Origin: Hedera helix
Lineage: Eukaryota > Streptophyta > Magnoliopsida > Apiales > Araliaceae
Assembly: GCA_947179155.2 (NCBI GenBank)
Contig: OX359281.1
Location: 43,427,967-43,491,966, forward strand
Length of the DNA stretch: 64,000 nt
Direction: 5' to 3'
Shown here: positions 63,711-64,000 of the stretch, piece after piece
Position numbering within the stretch: position 1 is the first letter of the stretch
Layout of the letters: each line of letters starts with the position of its first letter
Made by a program: the position numbers and the translations under genes
The notes under the pieces: generated by a model
Seen by the model: the letters and a program-made list of their open reading frames with translations, nothing else
What the model was told of the DNA's origin: nothing
The model's database searches: none

Positions 63711-64000
63711 CAGATATATATAAAGTTTTGGGTAAATTATTCAATGACATAACCTACCTATATTGAAGAAAATATACTCCCAAGTACATTAGAATGTCAT
63801 AAAATAAGTCATTATATTCCACATGTTAATAAATTAAATGCACTATTTTTGCTTATGCAGCAATCTTTACTAGGATACTTTTTGACACATCAAATGTTCA
63901 TTGTAAAATATAGAATATTACAAATTACTCCCCCCAATCTAAATTATATGATCATTATTGATTTTTAAAAATTAATTTAAGACATTTTAAAACTCAAAAT
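62470..64000. other. Upstream intergenic region, no gene seen
   Basis: Very AT-rich sequence beyond the eIF3i promoter. It holds a (TA)n run at about 63665-63708. The last 70 bases (ACTCCCCCCAATCTAAATTA, then ATTATTGATTTTTAAAAATT) resemble the end of a Stowaway-type or similar MITE cut by the window edge. Confidence 0.45.

Overview
This is nuclear DNA from a flowering plant, most likely a eudicot. It is strongly AT-rich, the genes are split by GT-AG introns of 80 bp to more than 3 kb, and several proteins belong to plant-type families. The species cannot be fixed from the sequence. There is no sign of bacterial, organellar or viral genes, CRISPR arrays or rRNA.

Five complete protein-coding genes can be assembled exon by exon with every phase consistent. 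They are: a GRAM-domain GEM-like protein (+, 6213-8682, 4 exons, 235 aa); a BROX-like BRO1-domain protein (+, 18226-30347, 11 coding exons plus 5'UTR exons, 427 aa); a zinc alcohol dehydrogenase-like protein (-, 35584-42943, 10 exons, 383 aa); a PP6-type protein phosphatase catalytic subunit of the FyPP class (-, 44435-53701, 10 exons, 303 aa); and eIF3i, a WD40 translation initiation subunit (-, 56735-62343, 8 exons, 326 aa). They are ordinary single genes and do not form a pathway cluster. The ADH, PP6 and eIF3i genes simply lie head to tail on the minus strand. A possible last exon of a further plus-strand gene lies near 873-1020.

The spaces between genes, and many introns, are filled by mobile-element debris. 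A 513-bp hAT-type MITE (2867-3379) has a perfect 8-bp target duplication. A roughly 4-kb dead hAT transposon (about 11779-15839) carries a broken BED-finger transposase pseudogene and two large AT-rich palindromes. A 1540-bp solo LTR lies at 32433-33972. There are fold-back MITEs near 16.7, 30 and 31.4 kb, a Stowaway-like MITE at 29.1-29.4 kb, and a 331-bp tandem array (54.5-55.8 kb) between TATCCG-rich terminal blocks. Long (TA)n and (GA/CT)n microsatellites are frequent.

I found no convincing undescribed gene system. The observations most worth checking are the compensatory changes in the palindromes of the 331-bp array, the two large palindromes in the dead hAT element, the spliced uORF just ahead of the BROX start, the GC-AG first intron of eIF3i, and an unusual residue at the proton-relay position of the ADH.
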